From Chloroflexota bacterium (lineage in GTDB: Bacteria > Chloroflexota > Limnocylindria > Limnocylindrales > CSP1-4), in NCBI GenBank assembly GCA_021789355.1, contig JAJYJR010000225.1, forward strand, positions 1 to 8,813: DNA of 8,813 nt, given 5' to 3'. The position numbers and the translations under genes are program-made. This document shows positions 6,494 to 8,813 of the stretch, piece after piece (within the stretch, counting starts at the first letter, position 1; each line of letters opens with the position of its first letter). Under the pieces are notes generated by a model. That model was given only the letters and a program-made list of their open reading frames with translations. It was not told the DNA's origin and did not search any database.

Positions 6494-7537
6494 ATGACCG
6501 CCGACACGAAGCCGACCCGCCACGACGCGGCCGCCCGCGCGGAACACGAGATGCTCGCCCGGCTCGGGCTGACCGCGAAGGCCACCCGGCAGGAGATCGA
6601 GATCGCGCGCGACGACGTCGTGCGGTACCTGGCGGGTGCGCCAGCCAGCCTGGGCGCGTGGGCACGGCGCCAGGAGGCCCTGGTCGATCAGGCCTACGCC
6701 CTGCTGTCCGATCCAGCGGCCGATCTCGAACGAGCGCTCCAGTTGGACTCGGTGGCAGGCGAGGAGGCGCCCGCCCCTGTAGTCGTCCCGTCTGCCGGCA
6801 CCGGCACCGGCGTCTCGAACCCGATGGCCGCCGTTGCACGGCGCCGTCCCGGACCGGTCATGCGAACCCTCGCTGCCGCACTGGCACTGGCCGGAGTCCT
6901 CACCGTCGGCTTCATCGTCTACGCGGCAGGTGCACCCGCCGTCCCCGGCTTCAGCGGCACGCCGGCACCGGAGGCGTCCGCCGGCATCGATACGGCCCGC
7001 GTGGCCCAGCTGATGGGGCAGATCCAGCAGGACCCGAAGAACATCTCTGCGCTGGCCGAGCTCGGCGACATCTACTTCGCGACGCGCGACTACCAGGTTG
7101 CGGCGACCTGGATGTCCAAGGTGCTGGCGGTCGACCCGCAGAACGTCAACGCGCTCCTCGGACTGGGCGCCGCGCAGTTCAACCAGGGTGACCAGGCGGG
7201 AGCCGAGACTCAGTGGCGGGCCGTCATCGCGATCGAGCCCGCGAACCAGGAGGCCTACTACGATCTCGGTTTCCTCTACCTGGGCAAGGACCCGCCCGAC
7301 ATGGCGCAGGTCCGGGCGATGTGGGACAAGGTCATCGAGATCGATCCCACGACCGACGTGGCCAAGACGGTCCAGACTCACCTCGCGAGCCTGGCGACGG
7401 CCAGCCCGGCCGCGACTGGCGCTGGCTCGCCGTCGACGGTGCCGGCATCCGGCCCGGACGTGACGAGCTCGAGCGCGCCGGGCGCGTCGGGGTCGGACGC
7501 CCCGACATCCTTTGCGCTGCCCTCGAGCGGCCGCTGA
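6494..7537 (+). CDS. membrane-anchored TPR protein with J-domain-like N-terminus, CcmI/NrfG-like TPR region
   Basis: The product is 347 residues from the ATG at 6494 (GTGGGGAT upstream). The frame is open to 6365, but the upstream codons are Arg/Pro-rich and look non-coding. Residues 15-80 are helical and resemble a J-domain: LARLGLTAKATRQEIEIAR at the start and AYALLSDPAADLERA at the end. The HPD motif needed to stimulate Hsp70 is absent. One membrane helix lies at about 122-144. Three TPRs follow, at about 183-215, 217-249 and 251-285 (each ending VDP, IEP or IDP). A Ser/Ala/Pro/Thr tail ends the protein. Membrane-bound TPR proteins such as CcmI bind apocytochrome c in System I. The gene lies 5 bases before ccdA and near resB, so a comparable apocytochrome-holding role here is a reasonable inference, not shown. 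The TPR and membrane calls are sure; the function is not. Confidence 0.85.
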   Translation: MTADTKPTRHDAAARAEHEMLARLGLTAKATRQEIEIARDDVVRYLAGAPASLGAWARRQEALVDQAYALLSDPAADLERALQLDSVAGEEAPAPVVVPSAGTGTGVSNPMAAVARRRPGPVMRTLAAALALAGVLTVGFIVYAAGAPAVPGFSGTPAPEASAGIDTARVAQLMGQIQQDPKNISALAELGDIYFATRDYQVAATWMSKVLAVDPQNVNALLGLGAAQFNQGDQAGAETQWRAVIAIEPANQEAYYDLGFLYLGKDPPDMAQVRAMWDKVIEIDPTTDVAKTVQTHLASLATASPAATGAGSPSTVPASGPDVTSSSAPGASGSDAPTSFALPSSGR

Positions 7538-7542
7538 CGGCG

Positions 7543-8310
7543 ATGGGCGGGATCGGGATCCTGGTCGCGTTCCTCGGCGGGATCGTCTCTTTCGCCTCGC
7601 CGTGCTGCCTGCCACTCGTCCCCGCGTACGTGGGGTACATGGTGGGCACCATGCCGGACGGGTCGGCGGCGCGCCGCAGGACCGCGTTCGCCCAGGCCCT
7701 CGCCTTCGTGATCGGGTTCTCGGCCGTCTTCATCGGGCTGTGGGCCTCGATCGGGCTCGTCGGGTACGTCCTGCGCGACTACGCGGGGTTCCTGCGGCAG
7801 GCAGGGGGCGCGGTGCTCGTCTTCATGGGGCTGCACGTGGCGGGGTTCATCGACGTGGCCACCCTGTACCGGGAGGTCCGCCTGCCGATCGGGCCGTTCG
7901 CGACGGGAGCGGCCGGCTTCGGTGCCGCCGGCGGGGCGGGGTTCCACGGCGCAGGTGCCGCCGCGGACCGGACCCCGAGCTACACCCGATCTGCCCTGCT
8001 CGGCATCGTCTTCGCGGCCGGGTGGACGCCGTGCATCGGCCCGATCCTGGGCGGGATCATCGGCCTCGCGTCGGTGAGCTCGAGCGTCGCCCAGGGCACC
8101 ATCCTCCTGATCGCGTACGCGGCGGGCCTCGCCATCCCCTTCGTCCTCGTGGCGGTGGGCGCCACCGCCGTCAGTGCCCGTCTCGGCTGGCTTCGCGATC
8201 ACCACCGGCTCGTCTCCGCGGTGACCGGCGCGATGCTCGCCTCGGTGGGGTTCCTGATGATCACCAACGCGTTCGTCCGCCTGTCCGGGCTGGTCGGCCC
8301 GCTCTCGTGA
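7543..8310 (+). CDS. ccdA: CcdA thiol:disulfide electron transporter (cytochrome c biogenesis)
   Basis: The product is 255 residues, almost all membrane. CcdA carries electrons from cytoplasmic thioredoxin across the membrane to a ResA/CcsX-type thioredoxin, which reduces apocytochrome CXXCH cysteines before heme attachment. Six hydrophobic segments are visible (roughly 3-33, 49-72, 84-104, 150-176, 184-206, 224-248). The two redox signatures are SPCCLPLVPAY (Cys 21) in the first helix and WTPCIGPILGG (Cys 164) in the fourth, as in the CcdA/DsbD family. The first has an extra Cys 22 where most members have a hydrophobic residue. The loop at 112-148 is long and Gly/Ala-rich. The length is typical. 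The ATG is 5 bases after the TPR gene's stop with only a weak ribosome site, so it is probably translationally coupled. No ResA-type thioredoxin gene is seen in the window. Confidence 0.95.
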   Translation: MGGIGILVAFLGGIVSFASPCCLPLVPAYVGYMVGTMPDGSAARRRTAFAQALAFVIGFSAVFIGLWASIGLVGYVLRDYAGFLRQAGGAVLVFMGLHVAGFIDVATLYREVRLPIGPFATGAAGFGAAGGAGFHGAGAAADRTPSYTRSALLGIVFAAGWTPCIGPILGGIIGLASVSSSVAQGTILLIAYAAGLAIPFVLVAVGATAVSARLGWLRDHHRLVSAVTGAMLASVGFLMITNAFVRLSGLVGPLS

Positions 8311-8322
8311 GGTTTCCCCAAG

Positions 8323-8813
8323 ATGAGTGAGACGGTCCACGGCCGGCCGATCGCGGAGCCGGCGGACGACCTCGACGGCGCGCTCGCGATCTCACCGGCC
8401 GATCTGCTCGAGCGGATCTGGCGCGTGTTCATCTCGATGCGCACCGGTCTCGCGCTGATCCTGGGTGTGGCCGTGCTCGGGCTCATCGGGACGCTGGTCG
8501 TCCAGGCGCCGCCCGGTCTGTCAAGCGATCCGGCCGCCCACGACGCCTGGCTCGCCTCGGTCCGCGCGAAGTACGGGGGCTGGACAGGCATCCTCGACGC
8601 GCTCGGCTTCTTCTCCATGTTCGGCTCGATCTGGTTCCGGGGCCTCGTCGCGCTCCTGATGACGAGCGTGGTCGCCTGCTCCGCAAACCGGGCGCCGCAT
8701 CTCTGGCGCCAGGCCACCCACCCGCGCCTCGAGATGAGCCCGGCGTTCTTCGATCATGCCGCGATGGGCGCGACGATCGCCGGCGAGGAGCCCATCCGGG
8801 TGACCGCGGACCG
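8323..8813 (+). CDS. resB: ResB/Ccs1 cytochrome c biogenesis protein, 5' part (cut by window end)
   Basis: The ATG at 8323 follows ccdA by 12 bases, with GAGG at 8309-8312 overlapping the ccdA stop. The 163 visible codons run off the window. After about 35 polar residues come WRVFISMRTGLALILG and a first membrane helix (about 41-61, ending IGTLVVQAP). An external loop has YGGWTGILDALGFFSMF, and a second helix spans about 104-122 (FRGLVALL to VACSANR). The S-x-R-T-G-L-A-L-I, IGTLVxQ, WFRGL and ACSxNR motifs are hallmarks of ResB. With ResC/CcsA it forms the System II heme exporter and synthetase that attaches heme to CXXCH outside the membrane. The conserved periplasmic His and third membrane helix lie beyond the window. 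A ccsA/resC gene is expected next. Confidence 0.95.
   Translation, partial: MSETVHGRPIAEPADDLDGALAISPADLLERIWRVFISMRTGLALILGVAVLGLIGTLVVQAPPGLSSDPAAHDAWLASVRAKYGGWTGILDALGFFSMFGSIWFRGLVALLMTSVVACSANRAPHLWRQATHPRLEMSPAFFDHAAMGATIAGEEPIRVTAD

Noticed and set aside
7213..7542. N-terminal extension of CcdA to 365 residues
   Set aside because: It overlaps the TPR gene out of frame and has no CcdA homology; CcdA family length fits the ATG at 7543.
4025..7615. Very long minus-strand open frame (1196 codons)
   Set aside because: It lies opposite two well-supported + strand genes, is Arg/Gly/Ala/Val-rich with no recognisable domain, and is the usual mirror open frame of GC-rich coding DNA.

Overview
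The window is uniformly GC-rich (about 70% by eye). All its genes lie on the + strand and every complete gene ends in TGA. The proteins are Ala/Pro/Asp/Arg-rich, two of the membrane proteins have long Pro/Ala/Ser/Thr tails, and exported c-type cytochromes sit beside a System II (ResB/CcdA) cytochrome maturation cluster. This fits a GC-rich monoderm-like lineage. A sediment or soil Chloroflexota (Limnocylindria-type) or a deep-branching actinobacterium would both fit; the phylum is an inference and no marker gene is present.

Region 1 (1-6232) encodes an exported electron-transfer module. It starts with the 3' end of a TPR protein (1-421). Almost overlapping it is a single-pass membrane protein with an external six-bladed NHL beta-propeller (423-1598). 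A 112-base leader carries a possible 29-codon ORF and a near-perfect Shine-Dalgarno site, followed by a secreted six-heme cytochrome c (1711-2928). After a structured spacer comes a very large secreted protein (3011-6232). It has a signal peptide, a Pro/Asp-rich linker, ZU5-like and DUF11-like beta domains, and a C-terminal domain with seven CXXCH motifs and one CX3CH motif. A strong GC hairpin without a T-run (6249-6277) follows and probably ends this unit.

Region 2 (6494-8813) encodes cytochrome c maturation. It holds a membrane-anchored protein with a cytoplasmic J-domain-like helical segment and external TPRs (6494-7537), the thiol-electron transporter CcdA (7543-8310), and the first 163 codons of ResB (8323 to the window end). 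These three genes are 5 and 12 bases apart and look like one operon. A ccsA/resC gene is expected just downstream of the window.

Taken together, region 2 would supply reduced apocytochrome thiols and heme ligation outside the membrane for the fourteen heme motifs encoded in region 1. The most interesting point is the six-heme protein. Its length, heme count, order of motif types and CHxxH distal histidines recall the filament-forming OmcS of Geobacter, and it too has an NHL propeller gene next to it. The window may therefore encode an extracellular electron-transfer apparatus, possibly a cytochrome filament plus a wall-spanning octaheme partner, in a lineage where such systems are poorly described.
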